Source: Dietzia lutea
GTDB taxonomy: Bacteria > Actinomycetota > Actinomycetes > Mycobacteriales > Mycobacteriaceae
Direction of reading: 5' to 3'
Length of the DNA: 64,000 bases
NCBI RefSeq assembly: GCF_003096075.1
Contig: NZ_CP015449.1
Span: forward strand, 310,001-374,000
The translations under genes were made by a program, and so were the position numbers. Under the pieces are notes generated by a model. It made no database searches. It was given only the letters and a program-made list of their open reading frames with translations, and was not told the DNA's origin. Positions 1 to 10,707 of the stretch are shown here, piece by piece; positions within the stretch are counted from its first letter, which is position 1, and each line of letters starts with the position of its first letter.

Positions 1-1
1 C

Positions 2-85
2 CTGGTCCTGCTGGCGATCGGCGTCATCCTCGTCATCCTCGGCGCGGCGGGCCGGGCGGTCGGTGGACGCAAACACTGGTTCTGA
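2..85 (+). CDS. C-terminus of a small membrane protein (DUF6131-like), 5' end outside window
   Basis: An open frame enters from the left edge and ends in TGA at 83-85. The 27 visible residues are a hydrophobic stretch (LVLLAIGVILVILGAAG) followed by a short basic, aromatic tail (RAVGGRKHWF). This fits the end of the small two-helix membrane proteins of actinobacteria annotated DUF6131, which close with a Gly-Arg-His-Trp type tail. Function is unknown. The hairpin at 125-174 follows the stop and would terminate it. Confidence 0.55.
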   Translation: MVLLAIGVILVILGAAGRAVGGRKHWF

Positions 86-124
86 CGCACCCGGTGTAGT
101 CCACCGGGACCACGTCATCGCGGA

Positions 125-174
125 GACTGTTCCGCGCACGTTCCGCCAGTGGCGGGTGCGCGGAACAGTCTTTT
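125..174 (+). terminator. Hairpin terminator with T tract
   Basis: GACTGTTCCGCGCAC (125-139) pairs perfectly with GTGCGCGGAACAGTC (156-170); an inner CCGCC/GGCGG stem extends it and TTTT follows at 171-174. It lies between the left-edge gene (+) and the end of the exporter gene (-), so it can serve both. The arm sequence closely resembles the hairpin at 18923-18979. Confidence 0.7.
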
Positions 175-196
175 CGACGTCAGAACGGCGGTCCGG

Positions 197-4053
<3,857 letters not shown>

Positions 4054-4095
4054 GCCCGGGGTTCGTCGCCGCCGCGCCGCGGTCGGGGCACGCGC

Positions 4096-5352
4096 CTACA
4101 GCGGCAGCGCGTCGACCTCCGCGCCCGCGGCCAGCGAGGTGACGTCCGCCGGGATCTCGACCAGCACGTCGGCGCGCGCCATCGAGGCGACGAGGTGCGA
4201 GCCCGGGCCCGAGACGGGGTCGGCGGCGGGCAGGTCGGCGCCGGGGGAGTCGGGGACCATCGCGGCGCGGAGGTACTGCACCCGCCCGGCGGGGGAGGTG
4301 ACGTCCCGCGCCAGGCGGGCGCGGACCGGGTGGATCGGCGCCCGGCCGACCGCCTCGAGGATCACCGGCCGCAGCAGCACCACGAACGACACCAGCGCGC
4401 TGACGGGATTGCCCGGCAGGCACACGACCGGGGTGCCGCGCCACGTCGACAGGCCCTGCGGGCCGCCGGGCTGCATGGCGATCGGCGCGAAGCGGGCGCC
4501 CTCGCGGTCGGCGAGCACCTGGCGCACCACCTCGGCGTCGCCCATCGAGACGGCACCGGCGGTCACCACGAGGTCGGCGTCGCCGGTGGCCGCGTCCAGG
4601 GCCGCGGTGAATTCGCCGCGGTCGTCGCCCGAGATCGTCGTGGTGGTGACCTCGCACCCGCAGGCCTTGAGGGCGGCGGCCAGCGTGATCGAGTTGGACT
4701 CCCAGATCTGCCCCGGCCCCAGCGGCCGCCCCGGCGCGACCAGCTCCGAGCCCGTGGCCACCACCCCGACCCGCGGCCGTGGCCGCACATCGAGACCCGA
4801 CTCCCCGAGCGAGGCGGCCGCCGCGAGATGCCGCGCCGCCAGCCGCACCCCGGCGTCGATCACCACGTCGCCGACGCGGACGTCGTCGCCCGGGCGGCGG
4901 ATGAACTCTCCCGGCGACCGCGGCGCCGCCACCAGCACCGCAGTGGGGCCGGCGTCGCTCACCCTCGTGTCCTCGACCGGCACCACGCAATCCGCGCCCT
5001 CGGGCACGGGCGCGCCGGTCATCACCTTGCAGGCCTCGTCGTCGTCGACCCCGGGACCTCGACCGTCACCGGCGTGCACCGCCCCGACCACCCGGAGCCG
5101 CGCTGGCGAGTCTGGCCCCGCCCCGGCGATGTCCGCCGACCGCACCGCGTACCCGTCCATCTGCGAGTTGACGAACAACGGCAGATCCACCGACGCCCGC
5201 AGCGGCACCGCCAGGACCGAGTCCGCGCACGCCGCCAGCGGCAGGTGCGTGCTCCGCGCCGCCCGCTCCAACACCGGCGCCAGGTGCGCGCGAAGAAGGT
5301 CGCGGTACTCGGCGGGAGACGGACGGTCGGGCCGGTCGGGCAGGGAACTCAT
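4096..5352 (-). CDS. moeA: Molybdopterin molybdotransferase MoeA
   Basis: MoeA inserts molybdate into adenylylated molybdopterin, the last common step of Mo-cofactor synthesis, in the cytoplasm. The 418-residue product has the family's layout: SQMDGYAVR near residue 70, the MTGAPVPEGADCVV segment, TGSELV around residue 200, SGDDRGEF, the VTAGAVSMGDAE loop and LPGNPVSALVSF. These are the substrate-binding motifs of domains I and III. ATG at 5352 gives normal family length. It is divergent from the uracil permease and sits beside moaA, moaD and a ModA-like gene, supporting the role. A second, fused MoeA-like domain is encoded at 10708-12639. Confidence 0.92.
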   Translation of the reverse strand: MSSLPDRPDRPSPAEYRDLLRAHLAPVLERAARSTHLPLAACADSVLAVPLRASVDLPLFVNSQMDGYAVRSADIAGAGPDSPARLRVVGAVHAGDGRGPGVDDDEACKVMTGAPVPEGADCVVPVEDTRVSDAGPTAVLVAAPRSPGEFIRRPGDDVRVGDVVIDAGVRLAARHLAAAASLGESGLDVRPRPRVGVVATGSELVAPGRPLGPGQIWESNSITLAAALKACGCEVTTTTISGDDRGEFTAALDAATGDADLVVTAGAVSMGDAEVVRQVLADREGARFAPIAMQPGGPQGLSTWRGTPVVCLPGNPVSALVSFVVLLRPVILEAVGRAPIHPVRARLARDVTSPAGRVQYLRAAMVPDSPGADLPAADPVSGPGSHLVASMARADVLVEIPADVTSLAAGAEVDALPL

Positions 5353-5428
5353 GTCCCCACGGTAACCGCGTTGTACTGTGCCTACGGTCCGCGCGGGTGC
5401 GGCCGGACGCAGCGAGAGTGGGGAAGAC

Positions 5429-6865
5429 GTGGGTCTCTGGTCGGTACACGGCGACGGCAGGAACATCCGACCCGGTGAGGTGGTCGCCCCTACGGAGCGG
5501 CTGAGCTGGCCGCGCACCATCGGCATCGGCGCGCAGCACGTGGTGTCGATGTTCGGCGCGACGTTCGTCTTCCCGATCATCATGGGCCTCAACCCGCAGC
5601 TGGCGATCCTCTTCTCCGGCGTGTGCACCCTGCTGTTCCTCGCCGTGGTCAAGGGCCGCGTGCCCAGCTACCTCGGCACCTCCGTGGCCTTCGTCGGCGC
5701 GGTCGCGGCGATCCGCGCGCAGGGCGGCACGAGCGCCGAGGTCACCGGCGCGATGCTCGTGGCCGGCGCGACGCTGCTGGTCGTGGGCGTGCTCGTGCAT
5801 CTCGTCGGCGGGCGCGTGGTCACGGCGGTGCTGCCGCCCGTGGTCACCGGCGCGGTCGTGATGCTGCTCGGCTTCAACCTCGCGCCGGTCGTCGCCGAGA
5901 CGTACTGGCCCCAGGACCAGTGGGTGGCGCTGGCGGTGATGGTGGTGCTGGTCCTCATGACCGTCGGGCTCAAGGGCTTCGCGGGGCGGATCGCGATCTT
6001 TCTCGCCCTCATCTTCGGCTACCTCCTGTCCTGGGTGCTCGACCTGGTCACCGGCCCCATCACCTCCCTCGACGCCGGTTCCGGTGAGGTGACCGAGCAC
6101 CTGCGCGTCGACTGGTCGGGCGTGTGGGACGCGCCGTGGATCGGGCTGCCGCCGATGACCGACGAGGCCGCCGGCGTGGTGGGCATCCACGCGCCGAGCT
6201 TCTCGCTGGCGTTCGTGCTGCTGGTGGTGCCGGGCGTGATCGCGCTCATCGCCGAGAACGCCGGGCACGTCAAGGCGATCGGGGAGATCACGCGGACCGA
6301 GACCGACGGCCTGATGGGCCGCGCCCTGGCCGCGGACGGTGCGGGGACCGTGCTGGCCACGTCGTTCGGCGGGTCGGCGACGACGACGTACGCCGAGAAC
6401 ATCGGTGTGATGGCCGCGACCAAGGTGTACTCGACGGCCGCGTACGTGGTGGCCGCGCTGACCGCGATCGTGCTGGGGTGTTCCCCCAAGCTGGGTGCGG
6501 TGATCTCCGCGACCCCGGGCGGTGTGCTGGGCGGCATCACGGTCGTGCTCTACGGGATGATCGGCCTGCTCGGCGCCAAGATCTGGAAGGAGAACCGGGT
6601 CGACTTCGGCAATCCGTTGAACCTGGTGCCGGTCGCGGCGGGTGTGGTGATCGCGATCGGCGACACGACCCTGCAGATCACCGACGCCTTCCAGCTCGGC
6701 GGCATCGCCCTGGGCACGCTCGTGGTGGTGCTGGGCTATCACCTCGGCCGGGCGATCGCGCCGCACCTGCGCGCGCAGGCCGAGCGCGACGAGGTCCACG
6801 AACTCACGTTGCTCGGGCCCAATCCGGACGTCACGGTGCCGGAGCGGCGGCCGGACGACGAGTGA
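5429..6865 (+). CDS. NCS2 uracil/xanthine permease
   Basis: A 478-residue nucleobase:cation symporter-2 permease importing uracil or a related base. The NCS2 hallmarks are present: GIGAQHVVSMFGATFVFP in the first helix, VPGVIALIAENAGHVKAIG (the NCS2 glutamate motif of TM8), and FGGSATTTYAENIGVMAATK in TM10, where uracil permeases carry this form. The tail is charged and cytoplasmic. GTG at 5429 was chosen because a purine-rich GAGAGTGGGGA precedes it and the upstream frame lacks homology-like content. No pyrimidine genes adjoin; it interrupts the molybdenum-cofactor genes and may be regulated separately. Confidence 0.88.
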   Translation: MGLWSVHGDGRNIRPGEVVAPTERLSWPRTIGIGAQHVVSMFGATFVFPIIMGLNPQLAILFSGVCTLLFLAVVKGRVPSYLGTSVAFVGAVAAIRAQGGTSAEVTGAMLVAGATLLVVGVLVHLVGGRVVTAVLPPVVTGAVVMLLGFNLAPVVAETYWPQDQWVALAVMVVLVLMTVGLKGFAGRIAIFLALIFGYLLSWVLDLVTGPITSLDAGSGEVTEHLRVDWSGVWDAPWIGLPPMTDEAAGVVGIHAPSFSLAFVLLVVPGVIALIAENAGHVKAIGEITRTETDGLMGRALAADGAGTVLATSFGGSATTTYAENIGVMAATKVYSTAAYVVAALTAIVLGCSPKLGAVISATPGGVLGGITVVLYGMIGLLGAKIWKENRVDFGNPLNLVPVAAGVVIAIGDTTLQITDAFQLGGIALGTLVVVLGYHLGRAIAPHLRAQAERDEVHELTLLGPNPDVTVPERRPDDE

Positions 6866-6928
6866 GCGGGGCGCGGCGCGGACCCCTACACTCGGGGCCA
6901 CCCACACCGTAGAGGGGAGGTGGACGCC

Positions 6929-7990
6929 GTGACCGTCCAGGACACCCGCCGCACACCGGGCGCAGGCCCGCACACACGCCCCGCGACGCCGCTGCTCGTC
7001 GACTCCTTCGGCCGCGTCGCCCGGGACCTGCGGGTCTCGTTGACCGAGAAATGCTCGCTGCGCTGCACGTACTGCATGCCCGAGGAGGGGCTGCCGCCGA
7101 TCCCCGACGCCGCGCGGATGACGGCCGACGAAGTGATCCGGTTGGTGGCGCTGGCGCACCGCGAGCTGGGGGTGCACGAGGTCCGCTTCACCGGCGGCGA
7201 GCCGCTCATGCGGTCCGACCTCGAGCGCATCATCGCCGGCACCCGTGAGGCCTGCCCGGACCTGCCCATCGCCATGACCTCCAACGGGGTCGGCCTCGAG
7301 CACCGCATCGGGCGGCTCGTCGAGGCCGGGCTGAACCGCATCAACATCTCGCTGGACACGGTCAACCGCGCCGAGTTCGCCGAGCTGACCCGCCGCGACC
7401 GGCTGCCCTCGGTCCTGCGCGGCGTGCGGGCCGCCGTCGAGGCCGGGTTGGCTCCGGTCAAGGTCAACGCGGTGCCCCTGCGCGCGACCCTGCACGGCGC
7501 GCCCGACCTTCTGGAATGGGCGCTCGCCGAGGGCGTGCAGCTGCGGTTCATCGAGGAGATGCCCCTCGACGCCGAGGCCACCTGGTCGCGCGCGGAGATG
7601 GTCACCGCCGCCGACGTGCTGGACTCGCTGCGGACCCGGTTCGAGCTGGTCCCCGCGGGCCGGGAGGATCCGTCCGCGCCGGCCGAGCTGTGGCGCGTCG
7701 CCGGCCACACGGTCGGTGGCGCGCCCGCGACGGTCGGGGTGATCGCGACCGTGACCCGCAACTTCTGCGCGGCCTGCGACCGCACCCGCCTCACCGCCGA
7801 GGGCACGGTGCGGTCGTGCCTGTTCAGCGACGACGAGACCGACGTGCTCGGCGTGCTGCGCTCGGGCGCCCCGGACTCCGAGGTCGCCGAGGTCTGGCGG
7901 GGCGCGATGTGGGGCAAGCAGGCCGGTCACGGGATCGGCGGTACGGCCTTCCACAGGCCGCGGCGCTCGATGGGAGCCATTGGTGGTTGA
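6929..7990 (+). CDS. moaA: GTP 3',8-cyclase MoaA (radical SAM)
   Basis: MoaA opens Mo-cofactor synthesis, converting GTP to 3',8-cyclo-7,8-dihydro-GTP. The radical-SAM triad is [10 protein letters not shown] near residue 45; the MoaA-specific C-terminal cluster is [13 protein letters not shown] with a third Cys in [16 protein letters not shown] is the SAM-binding GGE motif and MTSNGVGL and INISLDT follow in order. The protein ends in Gly-Gly, the conserved MoaA tail that participates in catalysis. 353 residues is normal. GTG 6929 is preferred over GTG 6920 because GAGGGGAGG at 6912-6920 is then spaced correctly. moaD follows 31 bp later. No moaC or moaE lies in the window. Confidence 0.93.
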   Translation: MTVQDTRRTPGAGPHTRPATPLLVDSFGRVARDLRVSLTEKCSLRCTYCMPEEGLPPIPDAARMTADEVIRLVALAHRELGVHEVRFTGGEPLMRSDLERIIAGTREACPDLPIAMTSNGVGLEHRIGRLVEAGLNRINISLDTVNRAEFAELTRRDRLPSVLRGVRAAVEAGLAPVKVNAVPLRATLHGAPDLLEWALAEGVQLRFIEEMPLDAEATWSRAEMVTAADVLDSLRTRFELVPAGREDPSAPAELWRVAGHTVGGAPATVGVIATVTRNFCAACDRTRLTAEGTVRSCLFSDDETDVLGVLRSGAPDSEVAEVWRGAMWGKQAGHGIGGTAFHRPRRSMGAIGG

Positions 7991-8021
7991 CGTGTCAGTG
8001 TCGGGCGATAGAGTTGATGAT

Positions 8022-8303
8022 GTGAGCAGCACACCGGATGTGGGACGAGCGCCGCGGGTGATCACCGTGGGCTACTACGCCGCGGCGGAGGACGCCGCCG
8101 GTACCGCCCGCGAACGACTGCACACCCACGCCACCACCGTCGGGGAGCTGGCGCGCGAGGTGTGCGAGCGGCACGGTGAGCCGCTGGCCAGCATCGTCAC
8201 GGTGTCCTCCTTCCTGGTGGGCGACGAGACAACCCGGGATCCGAAGACCTCGATCGACGGCGTCTCCGCCGTCGATGTACTGCCCCCGTTCGCCGGCGGC
8301 TGA
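8022..8303 (+). CDS. moaD: Molybdopterin synthase sulfur carrier subunit MoaD
   Basis: A 93-residue ubiquitin-fold protein. It carries a C-terminal Gly-Gly (DVLPPFAGG) that is thiocarboxylated to donate sulfur to cyclic pyranopterin monophosphate in complex with MoaE. VITVGYYAAAEDAAG and TVGELAREV are the usual beta-grasp strand and helix; SFLVGDE and VSAVDVLPPF complete the fold. GTG 8022 is the probable start; GTG 8040 is an alternative. It follows moaA closely and is followed after 3 bp by the ModA-like gene, suggesting one transcript. Confidence 0.85.
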   Translation: MSSTPDVGRAPRVITVGYYAAAEDAAGTARERLHTHATTVGELAREVCERHGEPLASIVTVSSFLVGDETTRDPKTSIDGVSAVDVLPPFAGG

Positions 8304-8306
8304 GCG

Positions 8307-9113
8307 ATGAACCGGAGCCGGGGGGGCAGCGTGCTGACGATCGCCCTGGCGTGCACGGTGGTCGGCGCGTGCGCGGCGGAGGAGCCGGAGGGCGCGACCA
8401 TGACCATCGGGATCGCGGCCGCCCCGTCGTTGTCCGCGGCGTTCACGGAGATGATCGACCTCTTCGAGGAGGAACATCCCGGGGTCACCGTCAGCCTCGA
8501 ACTGGGCCGGTCGGACGTCCTCGCCGCCGGGTTGCCCGGGCGGGACGACATCAACATCTTCGCCTCCGCGAGCGAGAACGCCATGCAGGAGGTCGTGAAC
8601 GCCGGCGTGGCGGTCGATCCCCGCGTCTTCGCCCGCAACCACGTCGTGGTGGCCGTGCCGTCCGGGAACCCGCGCCGGATCACGGGGCTGCGCGACCTCG
8701 AGCGCCCGGACTTGCGGGTCGGGCTGTGCGCGATGGACGTGCCGTGCGGGGAGGCCGCGGAGACGCTGCTATCCGCCGCGGGCGTCGAGCCGCCGGGGGT
8801 CGAACGGGATTCGGGCTCGCGCGCCCTCGCCGCGCGTCTGGCCGACAACGACATCGACGTGGGCATCGTCTACCGGACCGACGTCGCCGCCTCGCACGGC
8901 TGGGTCGCTCAGGCTGAGGTCGACCAGCGGGACCGCGAGCTCGCCCAGGCGGCGGGGACGACGCGGTACTCCGTGGCCAGGGTCGTGCGCGGCGAGGAGG
9001 GGTCCGACGCCGAGAGGGAACGCGCGGCGACGGACGACTTCCTGGAGCTGGTCATCTCTGACCGCGGCCGGCGCGCCCTCGAGGACTCCGGACTGGCCCC
9101 GCTGCCGCAGTGA
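8307..9113 (+). CDS. modA: ModA-like molybdate-binding lipoprotein of an ABC transporter
   Basis: A 268-residue extracytoplasmic solute-binding protein. The N-terminus MNRSRGG-hydrophobic-VVGAC is a lipoprotein signal with a lipobox Cys at about residue 22. The mature part shows the ModA pattern: IGIAAAPSLSAAFTEM (the ASLSD-type oxyanion loop), LELGRSDVLAAGL, INIFASASENAM, RNHVVVAVPSGNP, and IVYRTDVAAS near the end. The ModA family binds molybdate or tungstate. The permease and ATPase (modBC) are not adjacent, unlike most mod operons, so it either pairs with a distant transporter or is a stand-alone sensor. Placement directly after moaA-moaD supports molybdate. Confidence 0.8.
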   Translation: MNRSRGGSVLTIALACTVVGACAAEEPEGATMTIGIAAAPSLSAAFTEMIDLFEEEHPGVTVSLELGRSDVLAAGLPGRDDINIFASASENAMQEVVNAGVAVDPRVFARNHVVVAVPSGNPRRITGLRDLERPDLRVGLCAMDVPCGEAAETLLSAAGVEPPGVERDSGSRALAARLADNDIDVGIVYRTDVAASHGWVAQAEVDQRDRELAQAAGTTRYSVARVVRGEEGSDAERERAATDDFLELVISDRGRRALEDSGLAPLPQ

Positions 9114-9147
9114 CCGGCTGAGTCCCCCGCTCCCCGGCGTCCCCGGG

Positions 9148-9189
9148 CGGAGAGGCGACGCACCCTGGCCCGGATGCGCCGCCTCTCCG
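9148..9189 (+). terminator. Hairpin after the moaA-moaD-modA unit
   Basis: CGGAGAGGCG (9148-9157) pairs perfectly with CGCCTCTCCG (9180-9189). It begins 34 bp after the modA-like stop. No T tract follows, so it may act as a processing or pausing structure rather than a strict intrinsic terminator. Confidence 0.5.
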
Positions 9190-9244
9190 GTTCGCGCTCG
9201 AGCGGGGGCGATTGATACGTCACGGAATAGACGGCTGCCCGCCC

Positions 9245-9276
9245 CGGTGCTATAGATGACACATCAAATAGCACCG
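9245..9276. promoter_or_regulatory. Candidate operator of the VOC dioxygenase gene
   Basis: A perfect inverted repeat CGGTGCTAT-N14-ATAGCACCG (arms 9245-9253 and 9268-9276) lies 36 bp before the GTG start at 9312. Inside the spacer, GATGACACATC is itself a near palindrome (GATG-ACA-CATC). A nested symmetrical site this close to the start suggests repression by a dimeric regulator. No regulator gene is adjacent, so it would act in trans. Confidence 0.45.
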
Positions 9277-9311
9277 ACCGACTGATTGACCCGACGAACC
9301 AGGGGAGCGCC

Positions 9312-10229
9312 GTGCCCGTCTACGTCCAGAACCCCGGCCCCCGCAGCCTCGTCGAGCGGCCCGCCGACGACCTCCTCGCGCCGGACACCCGCATGGGTGC
9401 CGTGGAGCTGCTGGTCCGCGACCTGGACGCGATGATCGGCTTCTACTCCGAGGGCGTGACCCTGGAGGTGCTCGAGCATTCGGGCGAGACCGCGGTGCTC
9501 GGCCGCGCGGGTTCCGCGCTCGTGCGGATGCGCCGGATGCCCGACCGGCCGCCGCGGAAGTCCGGCGAAGCGGGTCTGTTCCACACCGCCGCGCTGTTCG
9601 ACGACGAGCCGTCGCTGGCCGCCGCCGTCGCCTCGGTCGCCCGGTACGCGCCCCGGTCGTTCACCGGGAGCTCGGACCACCTGTACAGCCAGGCGTTCTA
9701 CTTCGACGACCCGGAGGGCGACGGCGTCGAGCTGTACGCGGACCGGCCCCGCGAGACCTGGGCCACCGAGCCGCACGGTCTGCTCGAGGTGGCCACCAAT
9801 CCGCTGGATCCCAACGCGTTCCTGCGCACGTACCTGCCCGAGGCGTCCGCGACCCCGCCGGGCGCGACCCTCGGCCACGTCCACCTGCAGGTCGGCGACA
9901 TCGGTGTGGCCCGCGACTTCTACGTGGACGCCCTCGGATTCGAGGTGATGAGCGACGCGGGCTCCGCCCTGTTCATCGCCGCCGGTGGGTACCACCACCA
10001 CATCGCCGTCAACACGTGGGGGACCGCCGGGGCGGGCCCGCGCGCGGCCGCACTCGGCCTGGGGCAGGTGAACATCGACCTGCCGACCGCCGACGACGTC
10101 GACGCGCTCGAGCAGCGCCTGACCGACCACGGGTTGCGGGCCCGCCACGACGGCGCCGTCCTGCGGGTCGACGACCCGTGGGGCACGCTCATCCAGGTCG
10201 GGGCGGAGGACACGGCCTCGGGCAGCTGA
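9312..10229 (+). CDS. VOC-family dioxygenase/glyoxalase-fold protein (CatE-like)
   Basis: A 305-residue protein made of two vicinal-oxygen-chelate modules (about residues 25-140 and 175-295). Module one has MGAVELLVRDLDAMIGFY and ends DDPEGDGVELYADRP; module two has LGHVHLQVGDIGVARDFY and GGYHHHIAVNTW. The His of LGHVHLQV, the His of YHHHIAVN and the Glu of GVELY are the expected metal ligands. This is the pattern of the CatE/YfiE catechol-2,3-dioxygenase-like group, which acts on catechols or hydroquinones; the exact substrate is not readable. GTG 9312 follows AGGGGAG with good spacing. It appears monocistronic with its own operator-like palindrome. Confidence 0.8.
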   Translation: MPVYVQNPGPRSLVERPADDLLAPDTRMGAVELLVRDLDAMIGFYSEGVTLEVLEHSGETAVLGRAGSALVRMRRMPDRPPRKSGEAGLFHTAALFDDEPSLAAAVASVARYAPRSFTGSSDHLYSQAFYFDDPEGDGVELYADRPRETWATEPHGLLEVATNPLDPNAFLRTYLPEASATPPGATLGHVHLQVGDIGVARDFYVDALGFEVMSDAGSALFIAAGGYHHHIAVNTWGTAGAGPRAAALGLGQVNIDLPTADDVDALEQRLTDHGLRARHDGAVLRVDDPWGTLIQVGAEDTASGS

Positions 10230-10290
10230 CGCGGTAGCCGCCGAGTGTGCCTGCGCCTGCATCGCGCACGCCGGGCAGCCGCTCCTAGCC

Positions 10291-10350
10291 CTGGCGTCTC
10301 GCCCCCGCGCCTGGCGGCTCGCCCCCGCACTTAGCGTCTCGCCCCTGCGC
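10291..10350. repeat. Three degenerate 20-bp tandem units (CTGGCGTCTCGCCCC)
   Basis: Units 10291-10310, 10311-10330 and 10331-10350 are variants of CTGGCGTCTCGCCCCCGCGC. The core GGCGTCTCGC is the same as in the palindrome at 10366-10437 and, in reverse complement, in the repeats at 53285-53520. Just before them (10275-10286) stands GCAGCCGCTCCT, which recurs at 10366. The 10230-10520 gap holds only these repeats. Confidence 0.7.
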
Positions 10351-10365
10351 CTGCCCGCCAGATCT

Positions 10366-10437
10366 GCAGCCGCTCCTCGGCATGGCGTCTGGCCCGCCCC
10401 GCGGTCCGCGCGAGACGCCATGCCGACGAGCGGCTGC
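10366..10437. repeat. REP-like bipartite palindrome, copy 1
   Basis: Outer arms GCAGCCGCTC (10366-10375) and GAGCGGCTGC (10428-10437) and inner arms GGCATGGCGTCT (10379-10390) and AGACGCCATGCC (10413-10424) are perfectly complementary, separated by 3-bp bulges and a 22-bp GC-rich centre. The same architecture and core recur at 53271-53344 and 59610-59683. It is intergenic and not followed by T residues. Confidence 0.75.
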
Positions 10438-10520
10438 GTGGGGATCTGCGAAGTCCGCGACCGGAGGCCGGGACGACTGCTCGGCGGTAGGCTTGCGCCA
10501 CCGATCAATGGAGGTGCACG

Positions 10521-10658
10521 ATGGCATTCCTACGCAATGCACTGCGGAGCGGACTCGCGCTGAAGGCCGCCCAGGTGGTCAAGCGCGAAGTCTCGAAGCC
10601 GGAGAACCAGCGCAAGGCCCGCGAGTTCGTCGGGAAGATGCGCAACCGGCGGCGCTGA
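10521..10658 (+). CDS. Small basic conserved-type protein (45 aa)
   Basis: ATG at 10521 is preceded by GGAGGTG at 10511-10517, an excellent ribosome binding site. The 45 residues begin MAFLRNALRSGLALKAAQVV and end in a strongly basic helix KAREFVGKMRNRRR. An amphipathic N-terminal helix plus a basic tail suggests membrane- or nucleic-acid association. I do not recognise a named family. A strong hairpin follows 12 bp after the stop, so this looks like a complete small transcription unit between the palindrome repeats and the MobA-MoeA gene. Confidence 0.6.
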   Translation: MAFLRNALRSGLALKAAQVVKREVSKPENQRKAREFVGKMRNRRR

Positions 10659-10670
10659 CCCCGTGAGGCC

Positions 10671-10701
10671 GCGGGGCCGGTCGGCGCCCGACCGGCCCCG
10701 C
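10671..10701. terminator. Bidirectional hairpin terminator
   Basis: GCGGGGCCGGTCGG (10671-10684) and CCGACCGGCCCCGC (10688-10701) form a perfect 14-bp stem with a 3-base loop. It separates the small basic gene (+) from the end of the MobA-MoeA gene (-) and is suited to ending both. Confidence 0.75.
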
Positions 10702-10707
10702 TCGGCG

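Noticed and set aside
5066-8065. 999-codon minus-strand frame opposite uracil permease and moaA
   Set aside because: Composition is Arg/His/Gly-rich without domains; both opposite genes have complete family motifs.
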